The notes under the pieces are model-generated. The model searched no databases. It had not been told where the DNA came from and saw only the letters and a program-made list of their open reading frames with translations. From assembly GCA_019671005.1 (NCBI GenBank), contig CM033718.1, positions 27,532,014 to 27,596,013 on the forward strand: a stretch of 64,000 nucleotides of DNA, read 5' to 3'. This stretch comes from Hibiscus mutabilis (Eukaryota > Streptophyta > Magnoliopsida > Malvales > Malvaceae). This document shows, one piece after another, positions 22,784 to 33,961 of the stretch. Within the stretch, counting starts at the first letter, position 1; each line of letters starts with the position of its first letter. The position numbers and the translations under genes are program-made.

Positions 22784-25593
22784 TGTAATCAATCATTTTC
22801 ACTTGTAAATATATTAATATTGCATGTATATTTATTATATGTATGTTACTAATATAAGGTGGTGTGTGCATGTATAAGCTATGTATACGTATTAGGGGTG
22901 TATGTATGTCGCGTATGTATCTAGAGTATGAGCGTATTTGATTAATATATATAGATGTTATATTAATTATATGTATGATTATACGTACGTATACTAGAAT
23001 ATTATATTGTATAATATAAGTATATATTTTCGTATGTATATGTATTGCTGTTATAGTTATATTATTATTATTATTGGGCTGGCAAAATGACAAAATTAAA
23101 TATATTAAACCCAAATAAAATTTACAGTTCAAGTCCAAGTCCAATTACAAGGCCCGGTTGGCCCAAATCTAAATCTTATCTAATTACAATGTGCAGGTAA
23201 CTGTGGGCCGTTGGATCAAGATCTGATCCAACGACCATGATGCAACCAGGAAGTCAAAAATATCTGCCAGGCGCGTGTTCCACACGTATGGACCGTTCGA
23301 GTGCCACGCGCGTGTGGTCCACGCGCGGATGCTTTAACATCCCACGTGCGCGTAAGATCCACGCGTTCTGACTCCTCGACTGCGGAGCTCCACGTGGCGA
23401 AATCTGGAGCCGTCTCATCAAATCGAGGCTTCATCCAAGCCGTTCATCCTTCAAGCCATCTCGACCGTTAGATCAGATCTGATCTAACGGCCGAGAACGT
23501 GTCTGGCCGCTGGCAGAGTGTCCACACCGCCACCGCGCCGATATTCAGAATATGCCCAAGACAACAAGCAAAAGTGTCAGTTCAGATCTGAAAAAGAAGA
23601 TGCAACTTGCAACAAACAGAGAGTAATATGTATGAAACGGGGTTTTTGTAACTAAAGAAAAAAAAAGGAGGGGGATAAGAACGAGAGTAGTAACAAAAAA
23701 AGGAAAACGGAGATCTTGTAATAGAAAGAAAATCTGAAAGTTGTAAGCATCCAAGATAATCTAAAGACAGTCCAGTGGTAAATTTTTTGTCTCTTTTTCT
23801 TACTTGTTTTCTTTACATGCATATACGAAATAGAACAAAAAAAAACAGAAAAAAAAGGAAGTAGTCTTACCGGCGTTGTCTGTGGGTCTTCCCTTCCTCA
23901 GTGATAAGCCTTTCGGCTTCTACAAGCCAGATCTGGTGAACTAAAGGGAGGAGAAGACCCTTTGTAGTTGTGTTTTGGTCTAAAAAATATTTTTTTTGAG
24001 GTTCGTATTTCCTAGATCTAGGGCGAATAGAGGTGTATCCTCTGAATCCAACCTAGGATTCGTATTGAGGACGAAAAGGGGGTTGTTTTAGTATATTTTG
24101 GAGGCTCGCCGGCGCCGGTTAGCGGCGGCCGGCCGCCGGATTCTGGGTATTATAAGAACAAACGAGAGAAAAAGATGAACCTAGGCTATATGAAAACTGA
24201 AGAAATGAAACGAATGGCCAAAAATTTGGTTTCGGCCTAAAAGGAGGGTTTATATAGGTGTTTTTATTTTGCTAAATGGGTAAATTACACACTTAATCCC
24301 ACCGCGTTTTCAATATTTTCATTTTTGTCTTGCCGCATGGTATAATCACAATTCCAGTCCCCCTGATATTTCAAAAGGTTGCAATTTAGTCCCTAAATTA
24401 CACTGAATCAGATTTTAAAGGGTAAAATTACGCCTTTAGTCATCCCGCGTTTTTGAACTTTTCGTTTTGGGTTTGCCCCTTGGTCTAATTACAATTATGG
24501 TCCTTTTAGGTTTTGTTTATTTCGCAATTTCGTCCCTGGATTACATATTATTGCTCTTTAATTTCTGCCACTGACTTTTGTTTTTTTCATTTCAGTCCTG
24601 TATTCTTTGTAAATACTAATGTTCGTATTATAATCGTATATGTTGATGTATTCTATTATTTTATTTTTATTTTATGTCCCTCGTATATGACTCGTATTTT
24701 ATGTTTACATATATGTGTATTAAGATTATAATGGTCATGCGTTTTATCCGGTTATTCATATCAAGCATGTTATGTTTTAGTTGATTCGTACATGGCGTAT
24801 TTTGTATTTTATATGTGTGTGTTTCCTTGTTTTTTTAAGGTTACATGTTAGTATATTTACCCTTTTTGTACGATATGTGGACCCGTATATGTTGAAATAT
24901 GTTTTATTACCAGTATGCATGTCTTTTCGAAATATTTGTTCGTCTATATGTACTTATTCCTGCCTTGTTATTTTGACATATGATAGTTGTTTTTATCTAT
25001 TATTTAGAATAATATGTATATATACATGTTTTAGTCTAAAATATCATTTATGTTAAATTAGTAGTCTGGTATGTCAATATTTATTATATTTAAATATTTT
25101 GCCATGTTTTACGTTTTTGCCACTAAGATTGCATATCGAGATATAACTTGTTAATGCGGAGTCCTTTTATCCGAGCGTAAACGGGGCCAGTATCAAGCGT
25201 AGTGATAGTGGTTGGGCGCTTATTCTCGGGTAACGGGACCCTTAAAATATATTCGCAATTATGACCGAATTTTAAAATAATCGTCACTCTAATCCGGAAA
25301 ATCCAATATTAATAAAGCGGTAATTATTAAAGTACCAATTTTTTGGGCGGTGTGGGGGTGCTAATCCTTCCCCATCCGTAACCGACTCCCGAACCCTGTC
25401 TTTTTGAATGTCTAGTTTTATGGTGTCCGGCCTACCTAAGTGGCCGGTGGCGACTCCATTTTTTATGAGGTTTTTTTAAACCCCACGGAATAAATATTTT
25501 ATATTAAAAAAAGAGTCACAAACACCTCACAAAACATCCTTCGAAAACCCATCATTTTTATTTTAGCGATAAGAAAAAAAAGACATCGCTACA
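22784..25593 (+). repeat. 5' LTR of element C
   Basis: 2810 bp, TGTAATC to GCTACA. A GC-rich block (23205-23510) full of CACGCGCG words is bracketed by two palindromes (23209-23233 and 23465-23490). A TATA-like TTTATATAGG lies at 24249-24258. The 3' part includes the GTGGCGACTCCATT phrase also seen in the D LTR. ORFs inside are by-products of low-complexity sequence. Confidence 0.92.
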
Positions 25594-25595
25594 GA

Positions 25596-25613
25596 TGGCG
25601 ACTCCGCTGGGGA
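25596..25613 (+). other. Primer-binding site of element C, probably tRNA-Arg
   Basis: TGGCGACTCCGCTGGGGA starts 2 nt after the LTR. From memory it is complementary to the CCA end of plant tRNA-Arg(ACG) with one mismatch in 18. The TGG start, distance and length are normal for a PBS. The tRNA identity is the less certain part. Confidence 0.7.
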
Positions 25614-25801
25614 TTATTTTTGTTTTTTTTTTACAAAAAAACAAATGAGAGTCAAGCTTTTAAAATAATTACCGCTTTACTAATATTGGAAATTCCGGAT
25701 TAAAGTGACTATTAAATCAACATTCTGTCATAATTGCGCGTTTATTTTAACGCATTTAAAATATGGCATATAAACCCATCTTTTTTAAGTGGGCGGAAAA
25801 C

Positions 25802-25911
25802 GCTAATGCTTTCGTGGAGATATCGTTCTCCCGTATGGGCCTAGCAAGTACCTTCGGGGCTCGAGTACCTTATGCTTTCGTAAGGATATCGTTCCTTCGT
25901 ACGGGCATAAG
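25802..25911 (+). ncRNA. Two related stem-loops in the 5' leader of element C RNA
   Basis: Hairpin 1 (25802-25845) pairs GCTA with TAGC outside and GGAGA with TCTCC inside. Hairpin 2 (25869-25911) pairs CTTATGC with GCATAAG outside and AAGGA with TCCTT inside. Both have the loop TATCGT and the shared side sequence TTTCGT...CGTA(T/C)GG. The stems differ but stay paired, which argues for a kept RNA structure. Between PBS and ORF is where LTR elements carry packaging or dimerisation signals. The role is inferred only. Confidence 0.5.
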
Positions 25912-26285
25912 CGAATGGGTCCCCCTGAATTGAACCCGGTTGAAAGGAACCTATAATGGGTGATGATCGGGGGCCTTGCTACTCTTAGTAGAGGACAGCA
26001 AGGACAATTCGGGTACCTCCTAGAACCAAGACTGCATGTAGAGAATATATAGAAACCTACCCATTTAGAGCCATGCGGATAACCTTAGGTTTTAGACGGG
26101 ATAAATAGGTTTGTTTTGTGTGTTTATTCTGTTTAATTTTGTCATTTTATTTATATATTTATCAATTTTATCTGGTACTGACTTGTTTTCTTTTCGCTTT
26201 TGTTTTTTTTTCTCATACATCATTGCATTTGCATCACATAAAGATACTGAATCAAGTGGTTTGCCTGATCAGAAAATCTTTCACC

Positions 26286-28581
26286 ATGGAAAAAAGGCAT
26301 CTTAGGAAAGAAGAGCTTAATTTGTCAGTCAGACATTGGTCAGAGGTCAACCAGAAAATCCAAGGGGACAGTTTGCCCAACGAACGCGTAATAGCTGGAT
26401 ACACCTATGTGAGTCTCCAACAGAACAACTTGTGGGATCTTCAAAGCATTTGGGAAAAATGGGACCGAAGACTACAAGACTTATTTTGCGATAGTTATGG
26501 CGACATCGCACAGCTATTATATGTTCAGATTAACCAGCCCCTACTCCGAGCTATAGTCCAGTTCTGGAATCCGGCTTTTTGCTGCTTCACCTTCAATGGG
26601 CAGGACATGATGCCTACGGTAGAAGAGTACACTGCTTTACTTAACCAGAAAAATATTCAGGAAGATTGGATCTACGCGAAGCCTCCAAGGAATCAGAATT
26701 ACACTGCGAAACTCAAAACCTTTGCGGGAATGAGTGACGATTGGATTAGTGGCCTCCTTCAAATCCGAGGAGATAATACAGTCTTTGCATGGGAAAGTAT
26801 TCGGGACATCATATCGACACATCCAGACGAGGCAAAGAAAATGGACTTATTCGCTTTAGGAATATATGGCTTGGTGATCTTTCCAAGAGTACTCGGGAAC
26901 ATTGACATAGCCATTCTGGATTTATTTGAGCGGGTGAAACGGAAAGCAAACCCGGTACCAGCAATCTTGGTCGAGACTTTCATTTCCTTAAATGCTAGCC
27001 AGAAGTATGAAGAAGGATGTTTTCGAGGATGCGCACAGCTATTACAAGTATGGATTCAGAGTCACATGTGGAAGACGCCGACAAGAGTCCTGCCGGGGAT
27101 ATCCTTCCAAAGTTTTTTGCCTTTACGAGAATACTTAGCAAAGGAATGGCGAGAGGATTTGAAAACAAAAATGTGGACTAGTTTCTTCAAGAACATTCAA
27201 GATGAAGACATAGCATGGAGGGTCCCATGGCTTGGTAAAGTTAATTATTTTCTATACAGTTGTGGTGACTTCAACTGGCTGATGATGTTGGGATTGCATG
27301 GAGGGATCGCTTGTGCTCCGCTTTTAGTGTCTCGGCAGTTCGGATCACGACAGTTCATTCCCAATACCGCCGGATTAAGCCAAACTGAATTTCTTTTCAA
27401 AGGGGAGTTCAAAGGAAAAATTCAGACCATCATGAGGGCCTGGGATCATTGTTATCGGATCAGGGTCGAAGGAGATACCGAGCATATGACTACCCCAGAT
27501 TACGATCTTTGGAGAAGTTTGAGGGTTAATAATGTGATTCCTGAATCTGATCAAGGACCGGCAGTGTCACTCGAAGAGCTTACAAGGGTGGTACCGTCCG
27601 AAGCCGACATCTTAAGGAGTGAACTCGAAGAAGTTAAAAGGAAAATGGACATTCAACAGACCCAACATGCGAGCGAACTCTATAAGGCAAGCCTAGAAGT
27701 TGACGAGCGGGACGAGATCATTAGGCAATTGAAGAAATTGAATGCAGATTTGAGTGACAAGAATACTCTTTATCAAAAAGATGCCCTCCTATTACAAGCA
27801 AAAATACAGAAGGCCGGCTGGAGTCAGTTCATAGCTGTGGAAAGAGAAAGAATGAACGACATCCGTTTGGTGGAAGAAGAACGAGAAATTAACAAAAGAG
27901 CGATCGAGAAAGAGATTGAAAGCTGCCGTTTGGCTATGGAGGGAGAAAAACGGTCCGCCAAGAAGGCCATTGATCAAGAGAAAGAAAGATTCAGACAAGA
28001 AGTCAGCAAGGGAAAACAAGCTGTCCATCATGAGAGAGAAAGTGTAGCCGTATGGAAAAGAAAGTCTATAAGCAGCCGAAATAGACTGTTAGAGATGCAG
28101 AAACTGTACGATGACACTATTCAAAGGATGGAACAAAGCCAAAGTCAAAATGATGAATTAAAAGGGAAGATGGCGGAAGTCGAACACTCACTTCGAATGT
28201 ACTACCGCAGGAATAACTTCGCTGAGCTGCAAGAAAGAGAACGCGAAGTGGGTGTGTTACAAGCACGAATCGGGTCCCCTCGAAGCAACTGTGGAGGATT
28301 ACAAGGAAAGAATTAATGTGTTCGAGGAGGCTGCAGCCGGAGGAGACACCTATTGGCAGAAGAGATTACGCGACGCTGCTCGAATGGTACAGGACAGAGA
28401 CCAGTATTATGCAAACCTAATGGTGGACATACAACAAGTCGCCAGGCATGTAAATGATTTAGCTGTCGAAGCTGAGACCCTCCGACCTTTTATAGCCCCG
28501 GAAATGGAAGAAGCTCCTAGGTTCCTCAAGCTGCTCAGGGCAATTAGGAAATTAGGAGATAAAGCTAGAGTCTATCTATAG
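26286..28581 (+). pseudogene. DUF7745/plant-mobile-domain-like protein of element C, one frameshift
   Basis: The start is set at the ATG at 26286 (MEKRHLRKEE). The open frame extends upstream to 26118, but that part is hydrophobic noise from a T-rich leader. The N-terminal ~400 residues have the tryptophan-rich pattern of plant-mobile-domain/DUF7745-type proteins (LQSIWEKW, LLRAIVQFWNP, CCFTFNGQDMMPTVEEYTALL). Residues about 470-670 are a long charged coiled coil. The frame closes at 28316, but the same protein type continues in another frame to 28581, so a single-base change near 28265-28280 breaks it. The function of such proteins in retrotransposons is unknown; a gag-like structural role is possible. 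No nuclease or polymerase motif is present. Confidence 0.75.
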
Positions 28582-28869
28582 GATCCTGTGTTGTAATTAG
28601 ATCTTTTGTACTAGGGATCTTTACTTTGTAACACGAACTTTGTTGTAATCAAGGCCCTTTAATTCCCGTGGAAGTAGTTCAAAAGGGTGATTACCAGCGG
28701 AATCAGTACCTTATCTGCATACATTCTTGCATTTGCATCATAACATTCGCATCATTACACATGCATTTATTTTTTGCAACCATATTAACAATATGAATAT
28801 TGTGGCGTTGTGTGTAGTTAACCCGCAATCATTCATCACCCATATTTTACCCGGCTACAAAGAAAGCTC

Positions 28870-29340
28870 ATGGAAGAAAGGATAATTAGTCTAGAAAGAG
28901 GGCAAAGAGAGCTCGAGACAAGGCTAGAAGAGGCCCAGAGGAGCCTTAGTGATCAGATTGCGCAGTCACAAACATCTATAGTATCTGACATAACTGCATT
29001 GCTAGCAAAAAGTCTTGGAAAACGAGTAGAAGGAGAAAATGTTCCAGAGCCAGAAGGTACCCCGGCTCACTACAAGGTTCAACCAACTGCACCAAACCAG
29101 GCTAGGAAGGTGTATATTGACCCTGCAGGAATGTCTTCCAGTTTTCAAGTAGGGGCACCTGAGACTCAACCCCTCGATACCGAAGCACTTTATGAAGAAG
29201 AAGTGCCAGACCTGAATATGGTCGAAAGAATCAGGAATGAGGTTAAAAACATGGAGAGCTCAGGACGAAAACCTGAAACTGGGCGTCTTGAAGCAAAGGA
29301 AGGACTCGAGTTGAAAACCCACAAAGGGCGGCTTGGGTAA
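28870..29340 (+). CDS. Coiled-coil ORF of element C, probably a gag N-terminal remnant
   Basis: 156 residues starting MEERIISLERGQRELE. Heptad-like charged coiled coil covers about residues 1-50, a proline-rich linker 55-100, and an acidic stretch near 105-125 (EEEVPDLNMVERI). The layout looks like the part of gypsy gag upstream of the capsid core, but the core, zinc knuckle and pol never follow. The last ~25 residues may be read-through past a deletion point. About 290 bp separate it from the upstream ORF. Not expected to be functional alone. Confidence 0.5.
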   Translation: MEERIISLERGQRELETRLEEAQRSLSDQIAQSQTSIVSDITALLAKSLGKRVEGENVPEPEGTPAHYKVQPTAPNQARKVYIDPAGMSSSFQVGAPETQPLDTEALYEEEVPDLNMVERIRNEVKNMESSGRKPETGRLEAKEGLELKTHKGRLG

Positions 29341-30218
29341 ATTGAAAAGTTGAATATCTGAAGAGAAGGGTATCCCCATGAGCATTGTGAAGAGAAGGCT
29401 TCAGGCAAAAAATTCTACACCGGTTGACAGGATCCTGTATCATTCATATCGAAGATAATGAGGGATCTTGTATTTAACTCATACGTGTCATACCTTTCTT
29501 TTTAAGATATCTCAAAGCCCTTAATCGTAATAAAACTGTGTTTTGAGCATCCATTCCTGGCCTTCTTGTCAATTTCAGTCAAATAAGATAACATAGGCTT
29601 ATAATGAAACAAGAGATTTCGGAGCATTACTATGATTTAACCTTGAAAATGCAGGTGATCAAAGAAAACGATGTTAACTCCGTCCTCCAGTTCCCTACAC
29701 GATGGCTAGGGAAGGTAAGAAGCTTCAAACAACCAGGTAGGATGACCAATGGTACATGTCCTATCTATTCAAGAAAGGCATATGAGATAACAAAAGAGAT
29801 CTTTTGGGTGAAAACCAGAAGGGCACCCCTCTCAAAAAGAAAATCTCTAAAGTGAAAACCCGAAAGGGCACTTTAGAATTCCAAGTCGAAATTGAAAAAG
29901 AAAAAGAAAGGTTGAGATGGTTGAACCTGACAGTGAGGCGGAGTATCGATGCCTGTAAAAAAGGAGAAAGCAAACATCAAGATCAAATCAGGATCAAAAC
30001 AAGCCCACCAAAATATTGACACTCATGCATCATGAATAGTCAGACATCACTAGGATTAGGAGCATGTCAATTCATTCATTTGTCATAGCATTTTGTTTTC
30101 ATATCAGACAGGTATCTGCAGATCCAAAGAGACATCGAGGGTCATCACGGTGTGAATCCCAAATGAGAAGACAATGTTTTTACATACGAAAGTCACATGT
30201 TTTCAAGCTCTAGAGAGA
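29341..30218 (+). other. Non-coding interior of element C between ORFs and stem-loop array
   Basis: Short ORFs (29604-29855, 29804-30019) are unrecognised. A phrase of the form GTGAAAACCCGAAAGGGC is repeated at about 29808-29830 and 29851-29874. No pol homology could be read in any frame. Confidence 0.5.
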
Positions 30219-30994
30219 GGTTCTATATAGGAAGAATCCTCCTCTCCGAGGCTTCAGAAGCTGAAAGTTCTATATAGGAAGGACTGACAGCTCCAGGGTG
30301 AAGACTAGCAGTTCTATATAGGAAGGACTCCCGGTCGAAGGAATTCACCCATGACACGCAAGATTATATAGGAAATCCTGCCGTGTCGAAAGCAAAGAGT
30401 TCTATATAGGAAGGGCTCCTAGCTTCAATATCTTAGAGTGAAAGATTCTATATAGGAAGAATCCGTAACTCCAAGATTTCAAGATGCCGAAAAGTTCTAT
30501 ATAGGAAGGATCGACGGCTCCAAGGTGAAGACTCGCAGTTCTATATAGGAAGAACTCCCGGTCAAAGAAATTCACCTATGACACAGGGTTATATAGGAAA
30601 CCTGTTGTGTCGATAGCAAAGAGTCTTATATAGGAAAGGCTCCGAGCTTCATTATCTTAGAGTGAAAGGTTCTATATAGGAAGAACCTATAGCTCTGAGA
30701 TTTCAGACGCCAAAAGTTCTATATAGGAAGGACTGACGGCTCCAGGATTTGAAGACTAGCAGTTCTATATAGGAGGAACTCTCAGTCGGAAGAATCCATC
30801 AGTGGCTCAAAAGGTTTTATATAGGAGAAACCAGCGTTGAAAGCGAAGAGTTCTATATAGGAAGGACTCCAAGCTTTATTGTCTCAAAGTGAAAGGAATG
30901 ACACATAATTCGGGATGTCAGAGCGAAGGGTTCTATGTCGAAAGAGCCTGTAGCTCCAAGATCGGAAGGCGACGAAGCTCTATATAGGAAGAAC
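30219..30994 (+). repeat. Array of ~17 covarying stem-loops (TATATAGGAA loop) upstream of the PPT
   Basis: The word TATATAGGA recurs every 35-60 bp, each time flanked by a short inverted repeat of 4-7 bp. Stems differ yet stay complementary: GATTC/GAATC at 30444-30463, AGTTC/GAACT at 30537-30556, GAGTCTT/AAGGCTC at 30621-30642, AGGTTC/GAACCT at 30667-30688, GGTTT/AAACC at 30813-30832. Others use G-T wobble (AGTTC/GGACT at 30266, 30310, 30715). Copies are grouped in a higher-order repeat of about 225 bp holding five hairpins. The last two copies (near 30928 and 30975) are degenerate. Confidence 0.88.
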
Positions 30995-31130
30995 TTACGA
31001 GCCTGAAGATTCAACCAAGGAAGAGCGGAGATGTCCAAAAGAATTCGTTTTTCCAAGGCTACAAACATGGAAGTCTGATAAAAATGAGTGCTTATGAATC
31101 TTTGCTTTGTTTCCCATTCCATGAGAACAA

Positions 31131-31145
31131 GCAAAGAGGGGCAAC
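31131..31145 (+). other. Polypurine tract of element C
   Basis: GCAAAGAGGGGCAAC ends directly at the TG of the 3' LTR. It is the expected primer site for plus-strand DNA synthesis. Element D has the closely similar AACAAAGAGGGGGTAAC in the same place. Confidence 0.85.
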
Positions 31146-33956
31146 TGTAATCACTCATTTTCACTTGTAAATATATTAATATTGCATGTATATTTATTAT
31201 ATGTATGTTAGTAATATAAGGTGGTGTGTGCATGTATAAGCTATGTATACGTATTAGGGGTGTATGTATGTCGCGTATGTATCTAGAGTATGAACGTATT
31301 TGATTAATATATATAGATGTTATATTAATTATATGTATGATTATACATACGTATACTAGAATATTATATTGTATAATATAAGTATATATTTTCGTATGTA
31401 TATGTATTGCTGTTATAGTTATATTATTATTATTATTGGGCTGACAAAATGACAAAATTAAATATATTAAACCCAAATAAAATTTACAGTCCAAGTCCAA
31501 GTCCAATTACAAGGCCTGGTTGGCCCAAATCTAAATCCTATCTAATTACAATGTGCAGGTAACTGTGGGCCGTTGGATCAAGATCTGATCCAATGGCCAT
31601 GATGCAACCAGGAAGTCAAAAATATCTGCCAGACGCGTGTTCCACACGTATGGACCGTTCGAGTGCCACGCGCACGTGTGGTCCACGCGCGGACGCTTTA
31701 ACATCCCACGCGCGCGTAAGATCCACGCGTTCTGACTCCTTGACTGCGGAGCTCCACGTGGCGAAATCTGGAGCCGTCTCATCAAATCGAGGCTTCATCC
31801 AAGCCGTTCGTCCTTCAAGCCATCTCGACCGTTAGATCAGATCTGATCTAACGGCCGAGAACGTGTCTGGCCGCTGGCAGAGTGTCCACACCGCCACCGC
31901 GCCGATATTCAGAATATGCCCAAGACAACAAGCAAAAGTGTCAGTTCAGATCTGAAAAAGAAGATGCAACTTGCAACAAACAGAGAGTAATATATATGAA
32001 ACGGGGTTTTTGTAACAAAAGAAAAAAAAAGGAGGGGGGGATAAGAACGAGAGTAGTAACAAAAAAAGGAAAACAGAGATCTTGTAATAGAAAGAAAATC
32101 TGAAAGTTGTAAGCATCCAAGATAATCTAAAGACAGTCCAGTGGTAAATTTTTGTCTCTTTTTCTTACTTGTTTTCTTTACATGCATATACGAAATAGAA
32201 CAAAAAAAAACAGAAAAAAAGGAAGTAGTCTTACCGGCGTTGTCTGTGGGTCTTCCCTTCCTCAGTGATAAGCCTTTCGGCTTCTACAAGCCAGATCTGG
32301 TGAACTAAAGGGAGGAGAAGACCCTTTGTAGTTGTGTTTTGGTCTAAAAAATATTTTTTTGAGGTTCGTTATTCCTAGATCTAGGGCGAATAGAGGTGTA
32401 TCCTCTGAATCCAACCTAGGATTCGTATTGAGGACGAAAAGGGGGTTGTTTTAGTATATTTTGGAGGCTCACGGCGCCGGTTAGCGGCGGCCGGCCGCCG
32501 GATTCTGGGTATTATAAGAACAAACGAGAGAAAAAGATGAACCTAGGCTATATGAAAAATGAAGAAATGAAACGAATGGCCAAAAATTTGGTTTCGGCCT
32601 AAAAGGAGGGTTTATATAGGTGTTTTTATTTTGCTAAATGGGTAAATTACACACTTAATCCCACCGCGTTTTCAATATTTTCATTTTTGTCTTGCCGCAT
32701 GGTATAATCACAATTCCAAATCCCGATATTTCAAAAGGTTGCAATTTAGTCCCTAAATTACACTGAATCAGATTTTAAAGGGTAAAATTACGCCTTTAGT
32801 CATCCCGCATTTTTGAACTTTTCGTTTTGGGTCTGCCCCTTGGTCTAATTACAATTATGGTCCTTTTAGGTTTTGTTTATTTCGCAATTTCGTCCCTAGA
32901 TTACATATTATTGCTCTTTAATTTCTGCCACTGACTTTTGTTTTTTTCATTTCAGTCCTGTATTCTTTGTAAATACTAATGTTCGTATTATAATCGTATA
33001 TGTTGATGTATTCTATTATTTTATTTTTATTTTATGTCCCTCGTATATGACTCGTATTTTATGTTTACATATATGTGTATTAAGATTATAATGGTCATGC
33101 GTTTTATCCGGTTATTCATATCAAGCATGTTATGTTTTAGTTGATTCCTACATGGCGTATTTTGTATTTTATATGTGTGTGTTTCCTTGTTTTTTTTAGG
33201 GTTACATGTTAGTATATTTACTCTTTTTGTACGATATGTGGACCCGTATATGTTGAAATATGTTTTATTACCAGTATGCATGTCTTTTCGAAATATTTGT
33301 TCGTCTATATGTACTTATTCCTGCCTTGTTATTTTGACATATGATAGTTGTTTTTATCTATTATTTAGAATAATATGTATATATACATGTTTTAGTCTAA
33401 AATATCATTTATGTTAAATTAGTAGTCTGGTATGTCAATATTTATTATATTTAAATATTTTGCCATGTTTTACGTTTTTGCCACTAAGATTGCATATCGA
33501 GATATAACTTGTTAATGCGGAGTCCTTTTATCCGAGCGTAAACGGGGCCAGTATCAAGCGTAGTGATAATGGTTGGGCGTTTATTCTCGGGTAACGGGAC
33601 CCTTAAAATATATTCGCAATTATGACCGGATTTTAAAATAATCGTCACTCTAATCCGGAAAATCCAATATTAATAAAGCGATAATTATTAAAGTACCAAT
33701 TTTTTGGGCGGTGTGGGGGTGCTAATCCTTCCCCATCCGTAACCGACTCCCGAACCCTGTCTTTTTGAATCTCTGGTTTTATGGTGTCCGGCCTACCTAA
33801 GTGGCCGGTGGCGACTCCATTTTTTATGAGGTTTTTTTAAACCCCACGGAATAAATATTTTATATTAAAAAAAAAGAGTCACAAACACCTCACAAAACAT
33901 CCTTCGAAAACCCATCGTTTTTATTTTAGCGATAAGAAAAAAAAGACATCGCTACA
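31146..33956 (+). repeat. 3' LTR of element C
   Basis: 2811 bp, nearly identical to 22784-25593. Differences are scattered single-base changes and A/G-run length changes, plus one cluster near 32717-32725. Confidence 0.92.
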
Positions 33957-33961
33957 AGCGG

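Larger units (their letters stand above)
22784..33956 (+). mobile_element. Element C: young non-autonomous LTR retrotransposon with ~2.8-kb LTRs
   Basis: The element has two LTRs (22784-25593 and 31146-33956), TG/CA ends and perfect 5-bp TSDs AGCGG at 22779-22783 and 33957-33961. A PBS lies 2 nt after the first LTR and a polypurine tract directly before the second. By eye the LTRs differ at about 1-2% of sites, so the insertion is recent. The 5.55-kb interior has a long ORF with a DUF7745/plant-mobile-domain-like N-terminus, a short coiled-coil ORF, and a stem-loop array. No protease, RT, RNase H or integrase is present, so it must use proteins of a relative. Confidence 0.9.

Noticed and set aside
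22830..23060. AT-rich GTATGTATAT region as an origin or matrix attachment site
   Set aside because: It is part of the LTR and present identically in both LTRs. Composition alone is not evidence.
24246..24258. Antisense promoter in the element C LTR (CTATATAAACCC on the minus strand)
   Set aside because: TATATA reads the same on both strands, so the site may equally be the normal sense TATA. No antisense ORF or second motif supports the idea.
30190..31010. CRISPR-like array
   Set aside because: Regular short repeats with spacers, but the repeats vary in paired fashion, the spacers are themselves repeated in ~225-bp blocks, and the array lies inside a plant LTR element.
30853..31506. 217-residue minus-strand ORF
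   Set aside because: It spans the hairpin array and the LTR edge antisense to element C, and is low-complexity Ile/Tyr/His. The same frame appears in the 5' LTR (22770-23144), so it is LTR sequence, not a gene.
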